A stretch of 64,000 bases of DNA from Symbiodinium natans (GCA_905221605.1 CAJNDS010002522.1:253182-317181), one strand, 5' to 3'; positions 48,118 through 58,682 are shown, counted from the stretch's first letter. Notes: generated by a model from the sequence alone, not told the origin. Made by a program: numbers and translations.

Positions 48118-49995
48118 CCCTTGCCCGAAATTGTTGGTTCGACGAGGGTTACAAGACCCCACCGTGCACCCTTCACCCCTGCATGTTCGATCTATCGTGA
48201 TGAAGCAGGAGCGAGAGCCGCAGAACCAACACAGAGCCGGGAGGCCAGTTGGTTCGACTTAAATGAGGGGCGACACCAACTTCCCCCCCCCCCCCCCCCC
48301 CCCCTCTTCCCCTTACAGCCCCCCCCCCCTCCGCCCCCCCCCTCCCCCCTCCCCCCCTAGCCCCTCCCCCTCCCCCGCCCAGTCCCAACCTCCACCCACC
48401 CCCCTTCCCTCACCCGTTTTTCCCGAAATGGTTGGTTCGACTTAAATGAGGGTTACAAGACACCTGCATGTTCGATCTATCGTGGTGAAGCAGGAGCCAG
48501 AGCCACACACAGCCGGGAGTCCAGTTGGCTTGACTTAAGGAAAGGCCACCGCCCCCCCACTGCCCCCCCCCCCCCCCCCACCTCACCCCCCCTCCCCCTC
48601 TTCACGAATTATTGGTTCAACTGAAAATGAGGGTTCCCACCGCGCCCCACCACCCCCCCCCTTCTCCCCCCTCCCCACCCTTCCGGGGCCCCCCCACACC
48701 CCCGCTGGCCTTTTTGCCTGTCCAAAATGGTTGGTTCGACTTAAAGAGGGTTGCATGTTCGATCTATCGTGATGAATCCAGGAGCCAGAAGATCCATTTG
48801 ACTTGTCGCAGAATTAACACACAGCCGGGAGCCCAGTTCGACTTGTATTGAACACGCGCAAGACCCACTGCCACGCACAGAGAACTCAGTTCGACTCATT
48901 ATGAGGCCTGAAAGGAGCAAGGAACCCAGCGTGACTTATTCCGAAGCTCTGTTCAACCGCTTTGCCCCCCACCCCTAGCTGCACCTCCTTCCCGGACCTC
49001 CTTAACAACCGTTTCTCTGCGGGAAATGCAGTTCGATTTCTAATGAAAGAAGACACACCCTATTCTAATTACGTATAATGACTATATACTTTCAAGAGAC
49101 GCAGCCTCGTTCGACTTGTTACGAAGGTTCCCAGAACCAGAACGCCAGAAGATCAGTTTGAATTGTTGCACAATTAACAAACAGCCGGGAGCCCAGTTCG
49201 ACTTATATTGAACACGCGCAAGACCCACTGGTCACTCTGAGAGCTGCTAGACAAGTCTTCTGCACGTTGCCACGCACACAGAACTCAGTTCGACTCATTA
49301 TGAGGCCTGAAAGGAGCCAGGAACCCAGTGTGACTTATTCCGAAGCTCTGAGGATTGCTGGAACGTTCGACTCTTTATGCAGGTTGCCAGGAACCAGGAA
49401 AACCCACCCAAATAATTCAACTGCTTTGCCCCCCCGCCCCTAGCTGCACCCTTTTCCCGGACCCCATTATCAACCATTTTTCTGCGGGAAATGTAGTTCG
49501 ACTTCTAATGAAAGAAGACACACCCTATTCTCATTACGTATAATGACTACTTTCAAGAGACACAGCCTCGTTCGACTTGTTATGAAGGTTTCCAGAACCA
49601 GAACGCCAGTTCGATCTATCACGACTAGTCCAGAACCCAGAAGATCAGTTTGACTGGTTGCACAATTAACAAACAGCCGGGAGCCCAGTTCGACTTATAT
49701 TGAACACGCGCAAGACCCACTGGCGCAATTCCAATTGCGTTTTTTCTAGAAGGCAAGCGCTTGTTTGATCTCTTGCACAGTCTGCTAAAAGCAAGGCACC
49801 CAGGTCGACTTATAGTGAAGGTTGGAAGAAGCAAGTAACACAGTCACTCTGAGAGTTGCTAGACAAGTCTTCTGCACGTTGCCACGCACAGAGAACTTAG
49901 TTCGACTCATTGTGAGGCCTGACAGGAGCCAGGAACCCAGTGTGACTTATTCCGAAGCTCTGAGGATTGCTGGAGCATTCGACTCATTATGCAGG
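48118..49995. repeat. TTCGA-cored repeat array, copy 2 (shared block)
   Basis: Nearly base-for-base the same as 38352-40197. The differences I see are an insertion of about 29 bp in the C tract (near 48304), a few C-length changes and single substitutions (for example GAGAGCTGCTAG for GAGAGTTGCTAG). Similarity stops abruptly after ATTATGCAGG. Confidence 0.95.
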
Positions 49996-50331
49996 CGGCC
50001 CCAGGTCGCTCTGTAACGCGCGTCCGCGCTCCAATTTTGCACCTCTCCGAAATATTTGCGCGCCCCCCCCCCCCGCCCCACGAGACCCCCAAAAGCTTGA
50101 AAAAGCCACGAAACAGGTTCGCAAAAAGGCCCAAAAAGCCCTGTTTTCGAGCCATTTCAGATTTCAAGCTCTCCAATGTTGTGTTCACTTTCAGCTGAGG
50201 CTCGAGCTGAATTCTCAAATTTCTAATCCCTCCCCCTGGCCATGTGCGACATAGTGGCTCACAGGGTCAGGGGCTCAGGCATTGGGAAAACAATTTAGAT
50301 CTTTTTTGAGCAATCCCGCCTCCTGTCTCAG

Positions 50332-50679
50332 GTGCTCAAACACAATCTGAAGCAAGCGGAGCTGGACTTCAAGTATCCTTTCGCCTACAAATTCGAGTCA
50401 GGGACCCAGATTTTTTTAACCTTTCTGGAATTCTGGCAGCGAAGCACACTGAGGCGAGGCCTGGACCCGACCGTCGAAGCAGCTCTGCGAATCACAGCGG
50501 GCTACACTCCGAAGCAGAGCCGGCCACGATTCGTCCTGCGCCCTAAAAAGAACCAGACATCCTCCTTACAGGTCCGGGTCGAGGGCATTAGGCACGGAAC
50601 GACAACATCGGCCAGAATCCTTGGCCAGACAGTCGCGAGCTCAGCTTTCTCTTGTTCTTGCTTCAAGTGGCAGCTGTGA
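50332..50679 (+). CDS. Hypothetical exon or ORF upstream of the copy 2 replicase
   Basis: A 115-codon open frame, unique to copy 2. The peptide includes QAELDFKYPFAYKFESGTQI and later basic, Pro-containing sequence. A possible exon end is TTACAG|GTCCGG near 50571. Its GC content and codon pattern look coding, but I recognise no domain. It could be a host exon captured into the 5' region or part of a 5' leader. Copy 1 has no counterpart. Confidence 0.35.
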   Translation: MLKHNLKQAELDFKYPFAYKFESGTQIFLTFLEFWQRSTLRRGLDPTVEAALRITAGYTPKQSRPRFVLRPKKNQTSSLQVRVEGIRHGTTTSARILGQTVASSAFSCSCFKWQL

Positions 50680-50968
50680 GAAGTTGCAACCCAGGAGGTG
50701 AGCGTGTGCCGCGAAGACACACGCCTGAGGGGCTGGTTCCGCAGATTGGGTCTCGATCCCGAATGGGAATTCGCGTGGCTCCTAGAAGTGAAGGTTTGAA
50801 CCGCAGCGGGAGCCGAAAAACAAACCACAGAGCTTCTGCAACATGGCAGCCCCTACATGTTCTTGTTGAGTTGAGTGAGCTGTTGTCGTGCACTTGTGTA
50901 TTCGGCAGGCTTCCCGTAGCATTCATCGGTCAGCGAATTGGGCTGTAGATTGCTGAGTAGCAGTTGCC

Positions 50969-53900
50969 ATGGCACCCTGCCAGCGCTGTGGCGTGGGACA
51001 AAGGAGCGGCCGCGGTCAGGGCTGGTGCAGTGACCCACAATGCCGCAAAGCAGAAAAGGAAGAGCGCGCGGCAGAGCAAAGTGCCAAGCAGACAGAGCGA
51101 AGTGCAAAAGGCGCCGGGAGTAGGGGACCCATTCCTGTATCAAGCAACAGGCAAGCACAGAGACAGCAGCTCCAAGCCAAAAGGACAGAGGATGGAGCAG
51201 GCTCCCGTGGACCACTTCCTGAGGAGGACAACAGGCGAGTGCAGAGACAGCAGCTCCAAGCCAAAAGGACAGAGGATGGAGCAGGCTCCCGTGGACCACT
51301 TCCTGACGAGGACAACAGGCGAGTGCAGAGACAGCAGCTCCAAGCCAAAAGGACAGAGGATGGAGCAGGCTCCCGTGGACCACTTCCTGAGCAGGACAAC
51401 AGACGAGCACAGAGACAGCAACTTCAGGCGCAACGGGAGGAGGATGGAATTGGAGGCCGTGGGCCCAGGCCAGTAGCCACCGAAATCCAGAAGCAAGGCT
51501 ATCCCTTTCCAAATGAAGACGAACTCACCCCGGAGCAAGCGCAGGCCGATTACCTGGCCTTCACCCGCAGCTGGGGCAAATTTGGTTTGTCCAGGGCATG
51601 TGAAATGTGCAGAACCTTCACGACAGCCAAGCACTACAGGCCAACCAAAGCAACCGGCAAGATGTTGTGCAAAAGCTGCCGCGAGAACAACACCAAACTG
51701 GTCCTGCCAGCCCCGGCGCCCATCCCAGAAGCCCTCCAGGCCCTGCAGCCCCTCGAACAGCACCTGATAGCCATGGGCAGGATCTCCCAAGTTTTACTCG
51801 ACAAGCTCCCGGCCGGCGGCCCAAGCGCGCAGTGGGGTCGCATGTATGCCGTGCTTATGGAAGACCCCCTCATCTGTGATGTTCTGGAGGGAGCCACCCT
51901 TGAAGGCGATGGCACAATCTTTGTGGAAGGGGTCCAGGGCATGACTGCTTCACCGGCTCGTTTACACTACGTCTATAAAGCTTTGCAGGAGCTGAAACAC
52001 CAACATCGCCTCTACAAAGCGAACCCGGCGGTAGACAAGGTCCTTGCAAGAATGGCAGCCATTCAAGATTCCAAATCCCCCCAAGGGCGCCAAACGGGGG
52101 AGTCCGGTGGCTCACACTCCTCGGCCTTGGGGGGCCAGAATCAGCAAGACCAGGCAAAGGAAGCAGAGCTGGAGGTGGCTTACCTGATCCCCAAGGAACT
52201 GAAAGCCCCCAAACCGGAAGCCCTGGACCTGCGCAAAGCCCGAGGTATTTCGGCGCTCGACGACGATATGGATGCCAAGTTCTTCCCGCACTTGTTCCCC
52301 ACCGGCACGGGCGGGTGGCAGAACCAGTACGCAAGCTTCTCGCAATATGCCCGCAAGCGTCTGCTAGGCCTGGACATGCGCTTTGAGTCATCGGTGCCGT
52401 ACATCATGTGGCTATTGGAGATGCACACTAAGAAACGCCTGTCCGGCAACATCAATGTGCGCATCGGCAGCCAAAGGGCCCCATGTGCTAAGACGAAGTA
52501 CCACGATGGCAAAAACCAGGTTTTCGCGGCCCTCAGGGACATCCCCGGCACGCATCCCTACGTCTTTGCAAAGAAAAACGTTGCCCTCAACATGTACGAG
52601 CAGCTCGGCCCGCCGAAGTTCTTCATGACCCTTTCCTGCCATGCCCGGCAACCGGATATCCTCGTCGCAGTCATTTCCGCCCGGCTGCTGCGACTCCGAC
52701 CGGACAGCCCGCCAGAAGAGATCGAGCGCGAAGCCGCTGAAATCTTGCAGCAATACCAGGCCGACGAGAGTTTCACTTGGGACGGCCTCTCTCCCAACCA
52801 GCTCTGCAATCAGCATCCGGCCATTGTGTCAAGACAGTTTATGCATCAGGTGAGCCAGCTCATGTGGTGGTTGGGCGCCAAACGTGATGCACAGACACAT
52901 CTGGACCGAGATGCGGACGCCCAGGATGAGCCTGGGGACAAAGGCGAAGACTTCCTCCGAGCCCCAGCCACTGATCGGGCAGGCCGACACCGTGGCGTCC
53001 GCAAGGAGGATCCACCCTTCAGGGTCCTCGACTACATCATACGCATTGAATGGCAAAAGCGAGGCTACCCCCACGCTCACATCCTTCTGTGGGTGGAGGA
53101 GTGGAAAGAACCGACCCCTCCACAAGACGAGGAGAAGGCCAAGCAGGCGGAAGCAGCAGCATTCAATGACAAAGATGACGCGAAAGAAAAGCAAGACAAG
53201 ACAGCACCCAATCCCGACTGGTCAGATGAGGAGGCCATGAAGAAGTTCACTCCCAAATCTGCAGAGGACTGGAGCGACAAATACATTTGTACGAAATCCC
53301 CAAACACATGGCGACAGTCCACGAAAGTCAGGCCTCGTGACAGGGAGGTGAACGCACAGCTGGCCAGCCTGGTGGTGCACTACTGCAGCGAGTACTGTGG
53401 CATCAAAACGCACGGCTCCTGCCGCTTCGGCTTTCCCCATGGCGAAGAAAATAGGACGAGGCGCCGCACCTCCCAGGAGAAGTATGCCAACAGCCGCTGG
53501 AAAAGTAGCCTAGCCACGAGGCGGAAGAAATCCGATCGAAACGTTGGCCAGTACAACATCAAAATCCTGCGTTGCTGGCGAGCCAGCATGGACCTTCAGG
53601 TCATTTGTGAACTGACCAGCGCCAGCCGCTACATCCTCGGCTATGCGTTGAAGTCCGAGCAAGACAGGGAATGCCAGCGCCGCGTCGAGAGCATCATTGC
53701 CAACCTCACTTCTGGTAACAACGACGGTGTCGGGCTAGGCAACCAGCAGGTGTACAAGGCAGCGCACGCAGCGCTGCAGGGCAGGACCACATCAACCTTC
53801 GAAGCGTGCCATCTGCTGCTGGGCTTCCCCGTCGTCGAGTTCTCCAGGGACAACGAGTGGATCCAGGTGGGGCCTCCTGAAACGTGGACCTTGTCGGTGC

Positions 53901-56887
53901 CCAAGCATGAGGAAAAAGTGGCCCTGGGACAGCCCGATGCCTACCGCAACAAGAAGCTGAAGCAAGATGGGTACATGCCAGTCGCACAGAAATGGTATCG
54001 AGAGATGCAGGTCTCCTTCGGCGACATAGAAGTGGAAGTGCCGGTGGAGGGCAGCCAGCCTGTGACATGTCAGTTCAAGGACCTGATCTTCTTGGATTTC
54101 TGCGCGGCCTTCAAGTTCATCGGCGTGGACTTCCCGCAGCCGCGCAAAAGACCAGCTATCGTGGCGTACCGCAACTTCAGCCCCGATCAGGAGCCCGAGG
54201 AATTCTACTTTTCGAGGCTGCTGCTAAATTCGGTGTGGAAGGAGCCGGGCGACTGGTTGCAGGAGGAGGATGGCGGTAGTCACGCGGCAGCTTTCAGACG
54301 CATCGCCCGTGACAAAGACGGACACCCCGACTTCCTGCAATCGCGGTGCTTTCCCCGCATGGATGGGACCCTGGAGGCCGCCCGAAAGCTGCAAGCCGTG
54401 CAGGCGACCATGTACATGAAGGCCAAGATTCATCCAGCACACTTGCGGGACGGGTGGGCCAATAGCAAGGTGGCACAGGAGAACTATGAAGACTCCATGA
54501 AGATTCTCGAAGCATTGAAGGAGCGGTACGGAGACGACATCGACTTCGCGGCACCAGACCATGTGCCGACGGGAGCGGCCGGCGATGCCTTTGCACCAGT
54601 GGAAGAGGGGGAGGAAAGCTTCGAGAAGTTGACTGTGGAAAACCCAAGCCCCCAGACAGAGCACCAGCGCCAGGCTATGGAGCACATCATCCAGACTGTC
54701 CTGAAGCGTCCAAACACCAAAGATGCCAACAACGCGGAGCGCTTGAACATGCTCCTCCACGGGCCTGGCGGCTGCGGAAAGTCGGTGGTGGTACGCGCCG
54801 CCGCGCACATGCTCCGACAGGGTGGCGTCGGGACAATCATAGCAGCTCCAACAGGCGTGGCAGCATGGAACATCAACGGGGTCACCCTCCATTCCTGTTG
54901 CCTGCTGCCGGTCGTGAACCAAAGCTATGGCAAGGCCTGCGACGTGCCTCTCCCAAGCGGCCCATTGTTGGCAACCCTGCGCAGCATCTGGAACCTGGTA
55001 TCTGTGCTGTTTGTGGACGAGGTAAGCTTCATTTCCTCCTTCATGCTGGAGCGCCTCGATCAACACCTCCGTCTGGCCCGGGACATGCCTTATGTACCCG
55101 TTGGTGGACTCCACGTCGTCTTTGCAGGGGATCTCTACCAGTTGCCGCCGCCCGGCGGCCTGCCAGCCTTTGCAAGTCAACTGTGGCTTCTTTTCCAACT
55201 CTGCGAACTTGAAGGGAACCAGCGCGCAGCAGAGGATCCGAAATGGGCAGCCATTCTCGCGCGAATTCGCGTCGGAACTTGGACAGAGGAAGACGTCCAG
55301 GAACTGCGTGGCATGGTGGTCAAGAAGAACAGCAGCAGGCAGCCCGCCCCTAAAGCAGTGCACCTGTACCCCACTCGCAGGGCTGTGGCAGAAAGCAACA
55401 GCACCTACATCGAGGAGCACATCAGCAGGACAGGCGCTCGGCTCTACGAAAGCCCTGCCTTGGATGTCAGCGTCAAGACAGGCGCCCCGCTATCCCCGGA
55501 AGTGGTTTGGGCCGACCCCGAGAACACCGGTGGCTTGGAGGCTTTGTTTCGGGTCGCCGTCGGCGTTCGAGTGATGCTCCGGCACAACCTCGACGTCCAG
55601 GACGGCCTCGTCAATGGCGCCTGCGGCTTCGTAGAGCACATCGACGCGGACGAGGACACTGGCGAGATCGAGCTGATCTGGGTGGCCTTCGAGAAGAATG
55701 CAGGTGCCAAGTGGCGTGCGGAAAACGAGACCAGCTTCGTTGCCGTCGCCCGCAGGTCAGCCACATATCTGGACAAGGAGGGCAGCAAGGCCTCTAGACT
55801 GCAATTCCCCATGGTGCTCGCGAAGGCCACCACCATTCACAAATGCCAGGCGGCAACCTTGCATGATGGATCCCACTCCCGCCTTGATGCGACGTGCAAA
55901 GAAGAGGGACAAGCCTACGTGGCTCTGAGCCGCTGCCCTTCTCAAGCCTTGTGCACCCTGGAATTCTTCAACCCGAAGTCGCTGCGATTCAACGCGAACG
56001 CAGAATGGGCGCTGACCAAGCTGAAGGCCCAGCAGGCCGGGCGAGATGGTTCCCATCTATGGAAACAGCTTTTCCGACCGCCCGAGAGCAAGGAGTTCTA
56101 CGAAGCACAGCTGACCGAGATGGGCACTCCAGATTGGTCGCGGCTCAGAATTGACAAGGAAGCTTCCGAAGAGGGCGAGCGGCCCTGGCATTGTCCGCAT
56201 TGCGGCGAAGAAGTTCCGAACACCCAACCTGCCATCAAGGCGCACGGAAGGAAGTGCCAAGCCAAGCCCAAGGCCAGGGCAAAGGGCAAGAGCAAAGCCA
56301 AGCCCAAGCCCAAGGCCAAGGCAGAGAGTGTGACCAAAAAGCGCCCTGCGGAAGAAGCTTCAGGCAGCACGCCTCCACCCAAGTTGGCCAGGACAAACAG
56401 CCCGAAATACAACCTCGCAGTGGAACCACCCTACTTCGAACGGCAAGTGGATCTTCGCTGTGGAATCCACGCGCTGAATCATGTTTTGGGCTTCCACTTG
56501 CTCAACCCGGAAGACATGGCTCGAGCGGCCGACGCTTTCCTCTTCGAGAACCGCGAGCTCCCTGATAACATTCAGGACCACTTGGCTCCTGCAGGAGATT
56601 ACTCCATCGAAGTCATGGGCATGGTCCTCCGCACCAAGGCCATGGAGGAATATGGACAGCTTCGCTGGCAATTGGGGGACCGGCGTGCCGTGACGATCAG
56701 GGATTTGCATGGCTGCGTGGGCGCGGTGGCGAACCTCCATGGTCGGCACTGGGTGGCTCTGAAGGTCCTCGAGGAGGAAGTCATCTGGTATCTGGACTCC
56801 ATGGAAGGGGGCCCACGACGTCTGACGCGCGGGCAGCTAGAAGACATCCTCTCGTCTCACCCCACCTATGCTGTGAGCGTCTTTTGA
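50969..56887 (+). CDS. Helitron Rep-PIF1 helicase fused to a Josephin-like protease, copy 2
   Basis: An uninterrupted 1,972-residue homologue of the copy 1 protein with the same domain order. Conserved blocks look roughly 70-75% identical by eye. It has MAPCQRC...WCSDPQC, four 28-residue repeats, a CxxC pair (one Cys pair less regular than in copy 1), FPHLFPTG, HAH at 702-704, Y888/Y892, Walker A GPGGCGKS at 1265-1272, helicase C-terminal motifs, a CxxC...HxxxC finger, a Lys/Ala/Pro linker, and a Josephin-like C1831/H1834, H1927, D1943 arrangement. It also appears intact. Two diverged proteins that both keep every catalytic residue, including the protease triad, argue that the protease is under selection (inference). 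Confidence 0.93.
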   Translation: MAPCQRCGVGQRSGRGQGWCSDPQCRKAEKEERAAEQSAKQTERSAKGAGSRGPIPVSSNRQAQRQQLQAKRTEDGAGSRGPLPEEDNRRVQRQQLQAKRTEDGAGSRGPLPDEDNRRVQRQQLQAKRTEDGAGSRGPLPEQDNRRAQRQQLQAQREEDGIGGRGPRPVATEIQKQGYPFPNEDELTPEQAQADYLAFTRSWGKFGLSRACEMCRTFTTAKHYRPTKATGKMLCKSCRENNTKLVLPAPAPIPEALQALQPLEQHLIAMGRISQVLLDKLPAGGPSAQWGRMYAVLMEDPLICDVLEGATLEGDGTIFVEGVQGMTASPARLHYVYKALQELKHQHRLYKANPAVDKVLARMAAIQDSKSPQGRQTGESGGSHSSALGGQNQQDQAKEAELEVAYLIPKELKAPKPEALDLRKARGISALDDDMDAKFFPHLFPTGTGGWQNQYASFSQYARKRLLGLDMRFESSVPYIMWLLEMHTKKRLSGNINVRIGSQRAPCAKTKYHDGKNQVFAALRDIPGTHPYVFAKKNVALNMYEQLGPPKFFMTLSCHARQPDILVAVISARLLRLRPDSPPEEIEREAAEILQQYQADESFTWDGLSPNQLCNQHPAIVSRQFMHQVSQLMWWLGAKRDAQTHLDRDADAQDEPGDKGEDFLRAPATDRAGRHRGVRKEDPPFRVLDYIIRIEWQKRGYPHAHILLWVEEWKEPTPPQDEEKAKQAEAAAFNDKDDAKEKQDKTAPNPDWSDEEAMKKFTPKSAEDWSDKYICTKSPNTWRQSTKVRPRDREVNAQLASLVVHYCSEYCGIKTHGSCRFGFPHGEENRTRRRTSQEKYANSRWKSSLATRRKKSDRNVGQYNIKILRCWRASMDLQVICELTSASRYILGYALKSEQDRECQRRVESIIANLTSGNNDGVGLGNQQVYKAAHAALQGRTTSTFEACHLLLGFPVVEFSRDNEWIQVGPPETWTLSVPKHEEKVALGQPDAYRNKKLKQDGYMPVAQKWYREMQVSFGDIEVEVPVEGSQPVTCQFKDLIFLDFCAAFKFIGVDFPQPRKRPAIVAYRNFSPDQEPEEFYFSRLLLNSVWKEPGDWLQEEDGGSHAAAFRRIARDKDGHPDFLQSRCFPRMDGTLEAARKLQAVQATMYMKAKIHPAHLRDGWANSKVAQENYEDSMKILEALKERYGDDIDFAAPDHVPTGAAGDAFAPVEEGEESFEKLTVENPSPQTEHQRQAMEHIIQTVLKRPNTKDANNAERLNMLLHGPGGCGKSVVVRAAAHMLRQGGVGTIIAAPTGVAAWNINGVTLHSCCLLPVVNQSYGKACDVPLPSGPLLATLRSIWNLVSVLFVDEVSFISSFMLERLDQHLRLARDMPYVPVGGLHVVFAGDLYQLPPPGGLPAFASQLWLLFQLCELEGNQRAAEDPKWAAILARIRVGTWTEEDVQELRGMVVKKNSSRQPAPKAVHLYPTRRAVAESNSTYIEEHISRTGARLYESPALDVSVKTGAPLSPEVVWADPENTGGLEALFRVAVGVRVMLRHNLDVQDGLVNGACGFVEHIDADEDTGEIELIWVAFEKNAGAKWRAENETSFVAVARRSATYLDKEGSKASRLQFPMVLAKATTIHKCQAATLHDGSHSRLDATCKEEGQAYVALSRCPSQALCTLEFFNPKSLRFNANAEWALTKLKAQQAGRDGSHLWKQLFRPPESKEFYEAQLTEMGTPDWSRLRIDKEASEEGERPWHCPHCGEEVPNTQPAIKAHGRKCQAKPKARAKGKSKAKPKPKAKAESVTKKRPAEEASGSTPPPKLARTNSPKYNLAVEPPYFERQVDLRCGIHALNHVLGFHLLNPEDMARAADAFLFENRELPDNIQDHLAPAGDYSIEVMGMVLRTKAMEEYGQLRWQLGDRRAVTIRDLHGCVGAVANLHGRHWVALKVLEEEVIWYLDSMEGGPRRLTRGQLEDILSSHPTYAVSVF
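51103..51440 (+). repeat. Four 84-bp in-frame repeats in the copy 2 replicase
   Basis: 28-residue units beginning GAGSRGPLPEEDNRRVQRQQ; the central ones are almost identical at DNA level. This is the same place in the protein as the 96-bp repeats of copy 1, but with a different length and sequence. Confidence 0.9.
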
Positions 56888-57099
56888 AGGAGCTCGCCGG
56901 CACAGACCGAGCCCTGGACAGCCCAGCTCATAGCACACAAGTATTCGAGCATTTCCCGTTAGAAAACGAAGAGAGCGGGTTCCACATGGCATGCCCATTG
57001 CCCCACATGAAAGCGTCACGATTTAAGAACACACCCCTGCCTGTGACATATTGATCCGCCGCGCCTGGCATGTCGATCCACCACGCCTCCTAGTCCTTC

Positions 57100-57910
57100 A
57101 AGCTCACCCCGAACTCGAGAAAGCCCTGAAAGGCACCGATTTTCGCTTTTCAGTCTTCGCAAACCCTGAAGTACGGCCAAAACATGAGATTTTCCCTAGA
57201 TTGGCGGTCTCAACGCCAAAACCTAAAACAAAATCGTCAAGTTTAGCGATCTGTGACCATTTTGTGCCTTCACAAACCCTGAATTAGGGCCAAAGCATAG
57301 GGATTTTCGCTAGTTTGGCGGCGTTGGAAACCCCCAAAATGGATCATTTAGCCATTTTGGGCTGTCACAAACCGTGACTTATGGCCAAAACATATTCCCT
57401 AGTTTGGCAGCCTTAAATGGTTAGTTTTTGTGATTTTTGACCATTCTGTGCCTTTACAAACCCTGAATTAAGGCCAAAAACATAGGAATTTTCCTTTTGG
57501 CGGCCTTGAAAACCACCAAAATGGCCAATTTTTGTGATTTCTGAACTCTGAATTCAGGCCAAGACATAGTTGACATAGAGATTTTCCTAGTTTGGCGGCC
57601 TTGGAAACAACCAAACTTTTTATGCCTTCGCAAAACCTGAATTAAGGCCAAAGCATAGGGTTATTTCCCTAATTTGGCGGGCTTGGAAACCTTCAAAAAT
57701 AGCAGTTTTTTGTGTTTTTTTTTTTTTTTTTACCATTTTGGGTTTTCACAAGGCCAGAATTAAGGCCAAAACCTAGGGGTTTTTCGCTAGTCTGGCAGCC
57801 ATGGAAACACACCCATTTCTGGTGGCCTTGGACACACACAAAAGTTGCAAATTTCAGTGATTTTTTTTGCCAAAAAAGCCGCCAGCTGTTTTTCGAAGGC
57901 TTGAAAAAAG
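57100..57910. repeat. Tandem repeats before the right end, copy 2
   Basis: Seven or so degenerate units of about 100-115 bp with the theme CACAAACCCTGAATTAGGGC, AAACATAGGGATTTTC and CTAGTTTGGCGGCCTTGGAA. The array is followed by four GGTCAAAACCC motifs (57957-57997) and the terminal motif. Confidence 0.85.
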
Positions 57911-58615
57911 AGCGAAAAGCCGGTGTTTTTCTGCAAAAAGCAAAACGAGAAACTCGGTCAAAACCCGGTCAAAACCCGGTCAAAACCCGGTCAAAACTCC
58001 GGACCCAAACCCTATACAATTTCTATAAACCCTAAACCCGAAACCCTAAACCCTAACCCCTAAACCCCTAAACCCCTAAACCCCTAAACCCCTAAACCCC
58101 TAAACCCTAACCCCTAAACCCTAAACCCTAAACCCTAAACCCTAAACCCTAAACCCTAAGCCCGAAACCCTAAACCCTAAACCCCAAACCCTAAACCCTA
58201 AACCCTAAACCCTAAACCCAGGTTATCACCTGATTTAGGGTTGACTTATGCCTACCCCTTATCCTTCGAGCGCTTGTTTGGACACCCTGCTAACACTTTC
58301 CGGGAAGCCTCCCCGGGTTCAGGGTTTGAGGGTTTTTCTGGAGCAAGGGTTTGCGGTTTAAGACTTTTGGTGCTTTCAGGCTCCTTAAACCCTGAACCCC
58401 AAACCCCAAACCCTAAACCCTAAACTCTAAACCCTAAACCCCGAACCCCAAACCCTACACCCTAAACCCTGAACCCTAAACCCTAAACCCTAAACCCTAA
58501 ACCCTAAACCCTAAACCCCAAACCCTACACCCTACACTCTAAACCCTAAACCCTGAATCCTAAACCCTAAACCCTTTGGGCGTTTTTGGGGTTTGAGGGG
58601 TCGTGCAACCTCCAG

Positions 58616-58682
58616 GCTCCTGGCGGTGGTGGCTCTGCTATGCCTGGGCGCCTTCATGCCCCTGGGATGGCCAGTCCCCAAA
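58616..58682 (+). CDS. Candidate exon with a hydrophobic segment
   Basis: Acceptor acctccag, then LLAVVALLCLGAFMPLGWPV, then PK and a GC donor AAA|GCTTCC. A strongly hydrophobic run of about 17 residues suggests a membrane segment. It could belong to a further repeat of the channel, 27 kb downstream of S6 with the rolling-circle elements in between, but no diagnostic channel residue is present. Confidence 0.45.

Larger units (their letters stand above)
48118..58026 (+). mobile_element. Autonomous Helitron-like element, copy 2 (left end in gap)
   Basis: At least 9.9 kb. It begins inside the TTCGA array at the position matching 38352 of copy 1. It ends at TATACAATTTCTATAA with the terminal motif at 58014-58025, followed by CCCTAAA repeats. 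Order as in copy 1, with an extra unique segment at 49996-50968 before the replicase. The 3' tandem repeats are unrelated to those of copy 1. Confidence 0.88.

Noticed and set aside
54224-55420. Long minus-strand frame (398 codons) inside the copy 2 replicase
   Set aside because: It lies opposite the conserved helicase motifs; no recognisable domain, and copy 1 has no equivalent of this length.
57349-57360. Relict of the dinoflagellate spliced leader (TAGCCATTTTGG)
   Set aside because: The 12-base match lies inside a tandem repeat whose other units read ACCATTTTG or ACCATTCTG, so it is most likely coincidence.
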